Origin: Bacteroidales bacterium
Lineage (GTDB): Bacteria; Bacteroidota; Bacteroidia; Bacteroidales; UBA932
Direction: 5' to 3'
DNA length: 14,471 nucleotides
NCBI GenBank assembly: GCA_004556005.1
Contig: SFJA01000044.1
Location: 1 to 14,471 of the forward strand
This document shows positions 1-7,002 of the stretch, piece by piece. The notes beneath the pieces are model-generated. The model saw only the letters and a program-made list of their open reading frames with translations. It was not told where the DNA came from and did not search any database. Position 1 is the stretch's first letter. Every line of letters begins with the position of its first letter. The translations under genes and the position numbers were made by a program.

Positions 1-32
1 TTGTGTGGCAGTTCGGCCGCCTTCCCGCAAAT

Positions 33-129
33 CATCGCGCGAGAGAATGTGCCCTGGAGTGCTGTCTGGAGGGGTTCGCGGTGCTCGATGGACACAAATT
101 GATGCCATCGCGCGAGCGGATGTGCCCTG
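33..129. repeat. Imperfect 24-bp direct repeat pair
   Basis: Copies lie at 33-56 and 106-129, start to start 73 bp apart, and match at 22 of 24 positions. Each begins CATCGCGCGAG and ends TGTGCCCTG, with mismatches only in the centre. The CGCGCG core makes each copy partly self-complementary. No array of further copies is visible, so this is not a CRISPR. It could be a dispersed intergenic repeat or the trace of a local duplication. Confidence 0.6.
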
Positions 130-162
130 TAGGCCCGTAGAAAGGCGATTGCCTTGTCAGAT

Positions 163-252
163 GAATTGCAGGAACATGAGGAACGTGAGCAGAGTGTGCA
201 AAGTGAGGAACGTGTGCAAAGTGACGACCATGAAGACCATGTGGAACGTGTG
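163..252. repeat. Degenerate 9-bp tandem repeat, about 10 units
   Basis: Read in steps of nine from 172, the units are GAACATGAG, GAACGTGAG, CAGAGTGTG, CAAAGTGAG, GAACGTGTG, CAAAGTGAC, GACCATGAA, GACCATGTG and GAACGTGTG. A weaker unit (GAATTGCAG) lies at 163-171. The TG at unit positions 6-7 is kept in every clear unit. GTGTGCAA recurs at 194, 212 and 248, in multiples of 18 bp. Because the period is a multiple of three, open frames cross it. The minus-strand frame would place histidine at nearly every third residue. I treat it as a non-coding minisatellite. Confidence 0.7.
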
Positions 253-312
253 CAACCGCCCCTTCTGCCCCAGAGTACAAGGGTACAGGAGTGTAGGGCC
301 GATTATGACCTC

Positions 313-340
313 AAAGCCAATTCAAAGCCAATTTGGCTTT
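313..340. repeat. Palindrome with direct repeat, possible weak terminator of the MORN gene
   Basis: The 11-mer TCAAAGCCAAT occurs twice in a row (311-321 and 322-332). The arm AAAGCCAA (313-320 or 324-331) is complementary to TTGGCTTT (333-340), so two alternative hairpins can form. The structure abuts the stop codon of the minus-strand MORN gene at 341-343. Reading on the minus strand there is no long T run after it, so a terminator role is uncertain. Confidence 0.4.
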
Positions 341-1168
341 TCAGACATCCAGATCGAGCCCGGAATATTTGACGGACTTGACTCTGGTGCCGTTGCTGTA
401 CTGATCCACGTAAGCTTCTGATTTGCTGAGCTGGATTGCGGCACCGTGTCGTATGTTCTGTCTGTATTCGCCCAGTTCGATTACCCCGTTTGCGTAGGTG
501 TATATGCCGAATCCGTCTCTCTGGCCTTCAGACCAGCAGCCTTTGTATCTGTCTCCGTTCTTGTAGAAATACTCGCCGAATCCGTGTAGCTGGCCATTTA
601 CGAAATTACCGACATACTTGTCTCCCGAAGCCCAGGTATAACAGCCCTGGCCATGCAATTTCCCGTCAACGAAATTTCCTTCCTTGACATCTCCGTTGGA
701 AAAGACGAGGCGTCCCTTCCCATTGTAAAGACCCTGCCGTACCTCGCCCTCATAATAACCGCCATTAAAATTGATTCTCTTATGGGAGGAACCGTTATCG
801 GCGGCGTTGAATAACCTTACCGCCTGCTCAAGGGTCATATCATAACCAAGCCATGAGTGGAATCTGTTCCAGAATTCCTCCTCGACTTCCGTAATCTGTC
901 CGTCCGCGCAGATGACGGCTCCGGCAAAGGCGCATAATTGACGCGTCTGCTCGTCTGACATATTGGAAGCAATGCTAAGCGCATCATCTGCACTGAACTG
1001 CTCTGACAGTTTTAAAAGGTCCAGAATCTGCGCATCGTCAGTAATGCCGAAATGTTTAAAGCCTTCGATGATAACGCCAAATTCTACATCGGAGGAGTCG
1101 TCGTCAAGATCGGCGATATCTCTCACTATCTTTAGAACGGCTGCAAGTTGTAAAGTGCTGAATTCCAT
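341..1168 (-). CDS. TerB-like domain and MORN-repeat protein
   Basis: This encodes 275 residues from the Met at 1166-1168. A longer frame starts at 1267, but the extra 33 residues look like translated leader, and a -7 box sits just upstream of that region. Residues about 1-125 are acidic and helical. The stretch around residues 78-101 (AFAGAVICADGQITEVEEEF) resembles the TerB/DjlA-type helical domain, with its ADG-I-x-x-x-E pattern. Residues about 139-240 hold four to five MORN repeats (YYEGEV...YNGKG, KEGNFVDGKLHGQG, YVGNFVNGQLHGFG, YKGCWSEGQRDGFG, ELGEYRQNIRHG). No signal peptide or membrane segment is seen, so it is probably cytoplasmic. MORN repeats are binding or scaffolding modules in many settings. 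The exact role is unknown. Confidence 0.8.
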   Translation of the reverse strand: MEFSTLQLAAVLKIVRDIADLDDDSSDVEFGVIIEGFKHFGITDDAQILDLLKLSEQFSADDALSIASNMSDEQTRQLCAFAGAVICADGQITEVEEEFWNRFHSWLGYDMTLEQAVRLFNAADNGSSHKRINFNGGYYEGEVRQGLYNGKGRLVFSNGDVKEGNFVDGKLHGQGCYTWASGDKYVGNFVNGQLHGFGEYFYKNGDRYKGCWSEGQRDGFGIYTYANGVIELGEYRQNIRHGAAIQLSKSEAYVDQYSNGTRVKSVKYSGLDLDV

Positions 1169-1210
1169 AATATGGGACTGATTATAAATAGGGTTATCCA
1201 CAAACACCGA

Positions 1211-1266
1211 TGTCCGGTCAAAACAACGATATAACACATTGCAAGTTTCTGAATATAAACCGGACA
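1211..1266 (-). promoter_or_regulatory. 8-bp inverted repeat in the leader of the MORN gene
   Basis: TGTCCGGT (1211-1218) and ACCGGACA (1259-1266) are perfect reverse complements 40 bp apart. They lie between the candidate -7 box and the chosen start codon. They could be a pair of operator half-sites or the base of a long RNA stem-loop. This is seen in the sequence, but the function is inferred. Confidence 0.35.
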
Positions 1267-1277
1267 CTCTTGATTTA

Positions 1278-1285
1278 CAAATATA
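1278..1285 (-). promoter_or_regulatory. Candidate Bacteroidetes -7 box for the MORN gene
   Basis: The minus strand reads TATATTTG, a full match to the Bacteroidetes -7 consensus TAnnTTTG. A TTTTG lies further upstream, but at shorter spacing than the usual 19-21 bp to the -33 element, so the call is tentative. Transcription from here would give a leader of about 100 nt ahead of the start at 1168 and supports that start over 1267. The MORN gene may therefore be transcribed separately from the AraC gene. Confidence 0.4.
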
Positions 1286-1314
1286 AGAAAAGAATCACAA
1301 AAACATATCCTCCT

Positions 1315-2175
1315 CTATTTCACCGCATTGCGGTACTGCCTAGGGGACATTCCGGTGATACGCTTGAAGTATTTGCCGAAGAGGGCGGTGGAGAGGAAAT
1401 TCATCTTGACGCTTATCTGTTCGATAGACAGGCCGGTGGAGTTGAGCAGGGCCTTGCTCTCGGTAATGGCGTATTCGTCAATCCAGTCGAGGGCGGGGCG
1501 GCCGGTGGTGTCTTTGACGACCTGCGAGAGGTATTTCGGGCTGATGCAGAGTTTGTCCGCATACCAGCTGACGCTTCGCTCGGTCCGGTAGTTTTCGCGT
1601 ACCAGTTTCAGAAACGATTCGACAATCGCTTCCTTGTGACTCAATTCCTTATCACTTTTGCTGTCGCGGCCAAGGGCAAATCCGCAGAATAAGGTGAGTG
1701 TCAGGTATTTGACGGCCTCGAGCCTATACGGGTTGCTGTCCATAGCCAGGATGCGCCTCAGCAGGGAGTGGAAGCGCAGCAGGGTCTCACGCTCGCCGGC
1801 AATGCTAAAAACAGGATTTTCACGAACCACCGCCCGAAGCTGCAGGGACACGTTCGCGTCGGAGAGGATGCGGTCGGAGAATTCGTTCGAAATGGCTATG
1901 ACATTGAAGCGGGAGTCGTGCGAGCGGGACTGCTGCTGTACAACCATACCTTCCATGAGTATGACCATTGCCGGAGCCGAGGCTTTGCAGGGGTGCATGT
2001 TGATCATCATTTCAAGGCTGCCCCTCAGCAGGAAGATTGCAGTGGTGTTGTCGGCGATGTAAGGAGATGTGTCGCCGGTCCAGAATTCGCCTTCGCTGAG
2101 CAGTATGACGTCGTTGCCTATGCGTTCCGTACTCGCCGAGTCGAAACAACTGCGTTTCTTCAATAGTCCTGACAT
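1315..2175 (-). CDS. AraC-family transcriptional regulator
   Basis: This is a 286-residue protein. The C-terminal ~100 residues (about 183-282) form the AraC/XylS double helix-turn-helix. The first helix pair includes SVSWYADKLCISPKYLSQVVKD. The second ends in the family signature, here LSIEQISVKMNF followed by FGKYFKRITGMSPRQYR. The N-terminal half (about 20-160) looks like a cupin-type sensor domain and matches no ligand family I can name. It is a soluble one-piece regulator, not a hybrid two-component protein. The gene is divergent from the acyl-CoA ligase with a 133-bp gap containing inverted repeats, so the ligase, the regulator itself or both are the likely targets (inference). The start Met at 2173-2175 is the first in frame. 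Confidence 0.92.
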   Translation of the reverse strand: MSGLLKKRSCFDSASTERIGNDVILLSEGEFWTGDTSPYIADNTTAIFLLRGSLEMMINMHPCKASAPAMVILMEGMVVQQQSRSHDSRFNVIAISNEFSDRILSDANVSLQLRAVVRENPVFSIAGERETLLRFHSLLRRILAMDSNPYRLEAVKYLTLTLFCGFALGRDSKSDKELSHKEAIVESFLKLVRENYRTERSVSWYADKLCISPKYLSQVVKDTTGRPALDWIDEYAITESKALLNSTGLSIEQISVKMNFLSTALFGKYFKRITGMSPRQYRNAVK

Positions 2176-2179
2176 GGCA

Positions 2180-2187
2180 CAAAAGTA
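2180..2187 (-). promoter_or_regulatory. Candidate -7 box close to the AraC start
   Basis: The minus strand reads TACTTTTG, matching TAnnTTTG. It ends only about five bases before the annotated ATG, so a transcript from it would be nearly leaderless. No properly spaced -33 TTTG is seen. Either the match is fortuitous or the transcript is leaderless. Confidence 0.25.
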
Positions 2188-2195
2188 ATATTATT

Positions 2196-2240
2196 ATACC
2201 AAAATTCCTCTTTTGGGGCAGATTTGATGACATTTGGTAT
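2196..2240. promoter_or_regulatory. Candidate operator between the AraC gene and the acyl-CoA ligase
   Basis: ATACCAAA (2196-2203) and TTTGGTAT (2233-2240) are perfect reverse complements with start-to-start spacing of 37 bp, about 3.5 helical turns. Two smaller inverted repeats overlap them: CCAAAA (2199-2204) with TTTTGG (2211-2216), and TTTGAT (2223-2228) with ATCAAA (2239-2244). The position in a divergent gap beside an AraC gene suggests a regulator binding site. That assignment is inferred. Confidence 0.4.
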
Positions 2241-2283
2241 CAAAAAAGGGAAAAATAGTCCTCTTTATGATAATATTAGAAAT

Positions 2284-2291
2284 TAATTTTG
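2284..2291 (+). promoter_or_regulatory. Candidate -7 box for the acyl-CoA ligase
   Basis: TAATTTTG matches the Bacteroidetes -7 consensus TAnnTTTG and lies 18 bp before the ATG at 2309. No clear -33 TTTG is seen at the usual spacing, which would fit an activator-dependent promoter under the adjacent AraC protein, but this is inferred. Confidence 0.4.
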
Positions 2292-2308
2292 CGGCGAAAT
2301 AAAATGAT

Positions 2309-4021
2309 ATGATTTTACCTGAAACAAAAACGCTTGCCCATTTGTTCGAGGACTGTACCTCCAAGTACCCTGATCTGACAGTCAATACTATGGTCGGCTG
2401 GACCTCGGGGCAGACTTATCAGGAACTGAAGGAAAAGGTCGGGAGGCTTTCGATCCTTCTCGACTGCTACGGAGTTGGCTCAGGTGACAAGGTCGCCATC
2501 CTTTCCGCAGGACATCCCAACTGGATTGCAGCTTTTTTCAGCGCGACAGCATTCGGCAGGGTAGCGGTGCCGCTTCTGCCGGACTTCTCGCCGTCCGTAG
2601 TCGCCAACGTCCTCGCCCATTCGGAGGCTAAGGCACTGTTTGTCAGCGCAAAATGCTACGAAAAACTCAGCGCCGAGACCCTCGCGGCCCTGTCGCTGGT
2701 CATCGATATCGACACGCTCGAACCCATCGCCGGCAATAAGATGGTGAAAGAAGGGGCGAATTCTTCCGTGACCGGGGCTTCCGCCGCCACTGTTGAGGCA
2801 GCCGGAACTTCTGCAAAGGCCGAAGCTGCCGCCTCCGCTGCCGAAACCTCCGCCGCCGCTCCGGACGACCTTGCCGTTCTGATATATACTTCCGGCACAA
2901 CGGGAAACGCCAAGGGCGTTATGCTCACGCATCGCAATTTCATGGCGACATTACGTACCTGCTATACTATTTTCGTCATCGGACCGGAGGACAGTATGCT
3001 TTCAGCCCTGCCTCTTGCCCACGCTTATGAACTTAGCCTCGGATTGCTGTACCCTTTTTCTGCAGGTACCTGCGTGTACTATCTCCCAAAAGCCCCGTCT
3101 CCTGCCGTTCTTACCCACGCGCTCAAGGTTGTGCGCCCTACGGCAATGCTCGTAGTGCCTCTCATCATCGAGAAGGTCTATCGCGGTGCGGTTCTTCCGC
3201 GCATCAGAAACAGCAAGGCTCTCAGCCTGCTTGACCGCATCTGCCACCCTCTGCTCTGCCGTCTGGTCGGCAAGGGAATGGTGCGTTCTTTCGGCGGCCG
3301 CATCAAGTTCGTCGGAATAGGGGGCGCAAAGCTCGACGTTACCGTGGAACAATTCCTTAAGACAGCCCGTTTCCCTTATGTCATAGGCTACGGTCTTACG
3401 GAATGCTGCCCTCTGCTTTCGATAGCATTCGGAAACCGCGTTCCAAAGGCGGGTTCCATCGGGCTTCCTGTTCACGGGGTCAGCATGCGTCTCGACAATG
3501 TCAATCCTGGAACTGGCGAAGGCGAGATTGTAGCCACCGGCGAGAACATAATGAAGGGCTATTACAAGGACCCTGAAAAGACAGCTTCCGTATTTACCGC
3601 GGACGGATGGTTCCGTACGGGAGATCTCGGCGCGGTTGACAAAAAGGGCAACTACTACATCAAGGGCCGCCTGGGCAATATGATAGTAGGACCTTCGGGA
3701 GAGAACATCTATCCGGAAGACATAGAAAAGGTAATTATGGAACTTCCTCAGGTTGAGGAATGCATCGTGCTTTCCCGTCAGGGACGTCTCGTCGCCCTTG
3801 TGAAGATGCATGAGGAAGCGATAGATATTGCACACAGAGACAACCCTTCAGTTATGGAGGAAGTCGAGAAATTGCGCGCTCAGATGCTTGGATACATCAA
3901 TTCCCGCGTCAACGCAAGTTCGCGCCTGAGTACGCTTCAGTTTATGACCGAGCCTTTTGACAAGACGGCAACGCTCAAGATACGCCGTTTCGTCTATGCC
4001 TCGGATGCTCCGGCTATCTAA
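2309..4021 (+). CDS. AMP-forming acyl-CoA synthetase (long-chain fatty acid-CoA ligase-like)
   Basis: This 570-residue member of the ANL (adenylate-forming) superfamily would activate a carboxylic acid with ATP and transfer it to CoA. All core motifs are present. The phosphate-binding loop YTSGTTGNAKG is at 193-203 and the YGLTE motif at 361-365. WFRTGDL is at 434-440, the hinge and NIYPEDIE region follows RLG at 454-473, and a C-terminal lysine in the LKIRR segment (K557) fits the adenylation lysine. Long-chain acids are the likely substrate from overall resemblance to FadD-type enzymes, but this is not provable here. Residues about 145-185 form an unusual Ala/Ser/Glu-rich linker just before the P-loop. 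The gene stands alone, with a terminator after it. No signal peptide is present. Confidence 0.92.
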   Translation: MILPETKTLAHLFEDCTSKYPDLTVNTMVGWTSGQTYQELKEKVGRLSILLDCYGVGSGDKVAILSAGHPNWIAAFFSATAFGRVAVPLLPDFSPSVVANVLAHSEAKALFVSAKCYEKLSAETLAALSLVIDIDTLEPIAGNKMVKEGANSSVTGASAATVEAAGTSAKAEAAASAAETSAAAPDDLAVLIYTSGTTGNAKGVMLTHRNFMATLRTCYTIFVIGPEDSMLSALPLAHAYELSLGLLYPFSAGTCVYYLPKAPSPAVLTHALKVVRPTAMLVVPLIIEKVYRGAVLPRIRNSKALSLLDRICHPLLCRLVGKGMVRSFGGRIKFVGIGGAKLDVTVEQFLKTARFPYVIGYGLTECCPLLSIAFGNRVPKAGSIGLPVHGVSMRLDNVNPGTGEGEIVATGENIMKGYYKDPEKTASVFTADGWFRTGDLGAVDKKGNYYIKGRLGNMIVGPSGENIYPEDIEKVIMELPQVEECIVLSRQGRLVALVKMHEEAIDIAHRDNPSVMEEVEKLRAQMLGYINSRVNASSRLSTLQFMTEPFDKTATLKIRRFVYASDAPAI

Positions 4022-4041
4022 AACCTTTTATATCCCAATTT

Positions 4042-4064
4042 GACAGAATACCTTTATTTCTGTC
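4042..4064 (+). terminator. First of two tandem hairpins after the ligase
   Basis: GACAGAA (4042-4048) and TTCTGTC (4058-4064) form a perfect 7-bp stem with a 9-nt loop. No T run follows directly. It sits three bases before the stronger terminator and may assist it. Confidence 0.4.
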
Positions 4065-4067
4065 GAT

Positions 4068-4096
4068 AATCCTTGCTTTTACCGGCAAGGATTTTT
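4068..4096 (+). terminator. Intrinsic terminator of the acyl-CoA ligase
   Basis: AATCCTTGC (4068-4076) and GCAAGGATT (4085-4093) form a perfect 9-bp stem with an 8-nt loop, and the 3' arm runs into TTTTT (4092-4096). It lies 47 bp after the ligase stop and ahead of the TonB-receptor cluster, so the two units are probably transcribed separately. Confidence 0.75.
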
Positions 4097-4105
4097 AACT
4101 TGGCA

Positions 4106-4127
4106 AGGGTGTCTATTATGTCACCCT
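4106..4127 (+). promoter_or_regulatory. Inverted repeat upstream of the TonB-receptor gene
   Basis: AGGGTG (4106-4111) and CACCCT (4122-4127) are reverse complements separated by 10 bp, 25 bp before the receptor ATG. I see no convincing TAnnTTTG box in this gap. The repeat could be an operator or a leader stem in the 5' untranslated region. Confidence 0.3.
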
Positions 4128-4152
4128 CATTGTTGGTTAGTACGATACTGAT

Positions 4153-6990
4153 ATGAACATTAGACAAATATTGCCTGCCGCCTGCGTAGTCCTCGGACTG
4201 TTTGCAGGTTTCCTTACACTCGGCGCCCAGTCCAAATCCGCAACCGTAGTCGGAACGGTGCTTAATGCAAGTGACGGAGAACCAATTGATTTTGCGACTG
4301 TCGTAATCAAGCCTCAGGGCTTGCATACAACGACTCTTGCCGATGGTTCCTACTCTGTACGCAATGTGTCCGCCGGCCACATTACGGTTGAGATACAGTT
4401 CTTCGGTATGAACACTTTCGATACGACCTTCGTTGCTTCTGCCGGCAAGACATACGATATCAGCGCCAGACTTCAGGAAGCGAACTTCCGCATTTCCGAC
4501 GTGGTCGTAACCGCCAAAAAGAGCGAAGCCGGTTCCAGCACCGCCTCGCAGATCAACCGTCAGGCCCTCGACCACCTTCAGACGAGTTCGCTCAAGGACG
4601 CGATGACCCTTCTGCCGGGAGCCGCACTGACCAATCCGAATCTTTCCTCTGCGCAGACGCTTTCCATACGAAACAACACCGGAACCGCGATGAACAGTCT
4701 GGGTACTTCCGTCATTGTTGACGGTGCACCTATGTCCAACAACGCCAATATGCAGTTCCTCGCGCCGGCCCAGACCGGAAGCACCGCATCCGTCGGCGAT
4801 ATCTCCGACGCTTCGAGCGGTGTGGACATACGCTCCCTGAGCACCGACAATCTCGAATCCATAGAGGTTATCCGAGGAATTCCTTCCGTCCAGTACGGAG
4901 ACCTGACCTCCGGTGCCGTGATTGTAAAGTCCCGCGCAGGCCGCTCTCCGCTTACCGTTCGCTTCAAGACCAATCCTAATATCTATCAGGCAAGCGCCAC
5001 CAAGGGCTTCGGACTCGGGTCGAAGTGGGGTGACGTCAATGTCAGCGGAGACTATGCCTACAACCGTTCCGAACTCACCACGGCGTTTGAGTATTTCCAG
5101 CGCGCCTCCGCAAAGGCATTGTGGAGCGTCCGCCCGGGCGAGATCGTCAGTATGAACAACTCCGTTTCGGTATCCTACGGCGATGACCGCTCGGATCTCA
5201 ATCCTGACTACCTCGCCGAAAAGACGCAGTACAGGAACCGCTCGCTGGGATTCCTGCTCAACAGCAATGGTACCGCTTCCATCAACGGCGAGTGGCTCAA
5301 GAGTATCAACTGGGCTGCAAGCCTGAACTATACGGACAAGGATTCGCACTACGAGAGTACCGCCACCAACGCGTTGAACCTTTACTCGACGTCTATGGTT
5401 GACGGGCAGGTCTATACCAATATCGCCGGCCAGAAGATATTCGACCCTGATGGAAACGAGATTACAAACGCTTCCGATACCGGTGTAAAGGGCACCGTGC
5501 TGCCGTATTCGTACTTCTATGCCTACGATATCCTCGGTGAGGAGTGGAACGGATTTGCCAAGATCAATGCCGAATTCTCCCACACTTGGGGCCCGGTAAC
5601 CGACCGGCTGCTCGTCGGCGCCGACTTCAAAACGGACGGCAACCTCGGCCTGGGCGCGCAGTATGATGACGAATTCCCTCCTTTCCGCAATGCAGGCAAT
5701 GCTGCTTCCGGTTATCGCCGCAGGCCATATTACAATATTCCTTTCGTGAACCAGATAGGTACCTATGCCGAGGACAGTTTCCGCTGGCATTTCGCCGGTC
5801 GCGACCTCAACCTGACGGCCGGACTGCGCTACCTTTGGGTCAACGGGCTTTCGGCTCTCGACCCGCGTATCAACGCCTCAATAGACATCTTCCCTTGGCT
5901 TACGCTCAGGGGCGGCTGGGGATATGCAAGCAAGGCGCCTACATCCATGTATCTCAATCCAAACTATGCATATCACGATGAAATCCTCTTCAACGGAATG
6001 TCAACCAATCTTCCGGAGTCGGAGCGTCTGCTTCTTGCGAGGACTCACGTTTACGATGCAGCCAATCCCGACCTGGAGATTGCGCGCAACCGCAAGGCGG
6101 AACTTGGACTGGACATTGTCATAGCGGGAAGGTATAAACTCTATCTGACTGCCTATAATGAAGTTATGAGAAACGGTTACAGCTTCTCCCGTCTGCCTCA
6201 GTCATTTATCTACTACCGCCATGACGTTTTCAAGGAGGTCGCCAAGGAGGAGGGAAGCATACCTCAGATAGCAAAGGAGTACGACACGGGTGCATTTTTC
6301 GAGGTCTATATGCCTGCAAACAGTTCAGTATCCGAGAACAGCGGTCTGGAGTATGAACTTGACCTGGGCCGTTTCGATGCCATAAGGACTTCCGTTTCCC
6401 TCAACGGTGCCTGGACAAAGGGCGAGTCATACGGCAATATATGCACTTACAATACTTCGCAGACCGGAAACCGCAAGGAACATAACATAGGAGTCTATGA
6501 GCCAGGCAGGGTTCACGGTTTTTATACTTCACAGGTGTCGACTCTCAGGCTTACCCACAACATACCTCAGATAGGTTTCGTCGTGACGCTTACCGGACAG
6601 GTACGCTGGTATAACAAGTCTTGGAAAGAGTACAACAACGTTTATACAGCCTCCGACGGCAAGCAGTACGATATCTTCACAAAGTACCTCTCTTATGCGG
6701 ACGGACAGATGCACGACATAGAATTTACGGAGTCGCTCATCACGGATCCCGAGTTCAGCTATCTCTGCACTCCGGTATCATCCCAGCGCACGGTTGTGGA
6801 AAAGACTCCTGCCTTTGTCATCTTCAACCTTAATCTCACCAAGGAAATCGGAGATCTTGCCACTGCTTCATTCTATGTGAATAACGTATTCAATAATAGG
6901 CCTTTGTACAGGACCTCGGGTTCTGGTGTCAAGAGGGAACTGGGCATTCCTATCTTCTTCGGATTCGAGTTTAAAGTAAATATTCGTTAA
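4153..6990 (+). CDS. TonB-dependent outer-membrane receptor
   Basis: This 945-residue protein has a Sec signal peptide at about 1-25 (ending LGAQ). Residues about 31-108 form a carboxypeptidase-regulatory-like beta-sandwich (VVGTVLNASDGEPIDFATV). A probable TonB box (ISDVVVTAKK) follows at 114-123. The plug domain spans about 125-265, including SIEVIRGIPSVQYGDLTSGAVIV. The rest is a beta-barrel ending FEFKVNIR. It would import a ligand across the outer membrane using TonB/ExbBD energy. It is shorter than many SusC proteins and no SusD gene follows. Its partner instead is a DUF4876 lipoprotein starting 12 bp after its stop. The ligand is unknown. The downstream exported peptidases make a protein or peptide ligand attractive, but siderophore, haem or cofactor uptake is not excluded. 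Confidence 0.93.
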   Translation: MNIRQILPAACVVLGLFAGFLTLGAQSKSATVVGTVLNASDGEPIDFATVVIKPQGLHTTTLADGSYSVRNVSAGHITVEIQFFGMNTFDTTFVASAGKTYDISARLQEANFRISDVVVTAKKSEAGSSTASQINRQALDHLQTSSLKDAMTLLPGAALTNPNLSSAQTLSIRNNTGTAMNSLGTSVIVDGAPMSNNANMQFLAPAQTGSTASVGDISDASSGVDIRSLSTDNLESIEVIRGIPSVQYGDLTSGAVIVKSRAGRSPLTVRFKTNPNIYQASATKGFGLGSKWGDVNVSGDYAYNRSELTTAFEYFQRASAKALWSVRPGEIVSMNNSVSVSYGDDRSDLNPDYLAEKTQYRNRSLGFLLNSNGTASINGEWLKSINWAASLNYTDKDSHYESTATNALNLYSTSMVDGQVYTNIAGQKIFDPDGNEITNASDTGVKGTVLPYSYFYAYDILGEEWNGFAKINAEFSHTWGPVTDRLLVGADFKTDGNLGLGAQYDDEFPPFRNAGNAASGYRRRPYYNIPFVNQIGTYAEDSFRWHFAGRDLNLTAGLRYLWVNGLSALDPRINASIDIFPWLTLRGGWGYASKAPTSMYLNPNYAYHDEILFNGMSTNLPESERLLLARTHVYDAANPDLEIARNRKAELGLDIVIAGRYKLYLTAYNEVMRNGYSFSRLPQSFIYYRHDVFKEVAKEEGSIPQIAKEYDTGAFFEVYMPANSSVSENSGLEYELDLGRFDAIRTSVSLNGAWTKGESYGNICTYNTSQTGNRKEHNIGVYEPGRVHGFYTSQVSTLRLTHNIPQIGFVVTLTGQVRWYNKSWKEYNNVYTASDGKQYDIFTKYLSYADGQMHDIEFTESLITDPEFSYLCTPVSSQRTVVEKTPAFVIFNLNLTKEIGDLATASFYVNNVFNNRPLYRTSGSGVKRELGIPIFFGFEFKVNIR

Positions 6991-7002
6991 TATATTACCT
7001 TT

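Larger units (their letters stand above)
1..340. other. Gene-poor repeat-bearing segment
   Basis: I see no convincing gene here. Open frames exist on both strands, but their translations are low in complexity or follow the local repeats and match no family I recognise. The segment contains a 24-bp imperfect direct repeat, a degenerate 9-bp tandem repeat and a palindrome against the stop codon of the MORN gene. The left edge could still hold the decayed end of a gene lying mostly outside the window. Confidence 0.5.

Noticed and set aside
33..129. Possible CRISPR array
   Set aside because: Only two repeat copies with mismatches, one interval, and no cas genes nearby.
5..421. Open frames on both strands across the left end, including a His-rich and an acidic triad translation
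   Set aside because: Their composition follows the 9-bp repeat, one overlaps the end of the MORN gene, and none resembles a known protein.
1169..1267. Upstream start for the MORN protein at 1267
   Set aside because: The extra 33 residues resemble no domain and cover the inverted-repeat leader. The start at 1168 gives the natural N terminus of the helical domain.
4054..5790. Long minus-strand open frame of 578 codons opposite the TonB receptor
   Set aside because: It is a shadow of the receptor gene caused by codon bias and has no recognisable domains.
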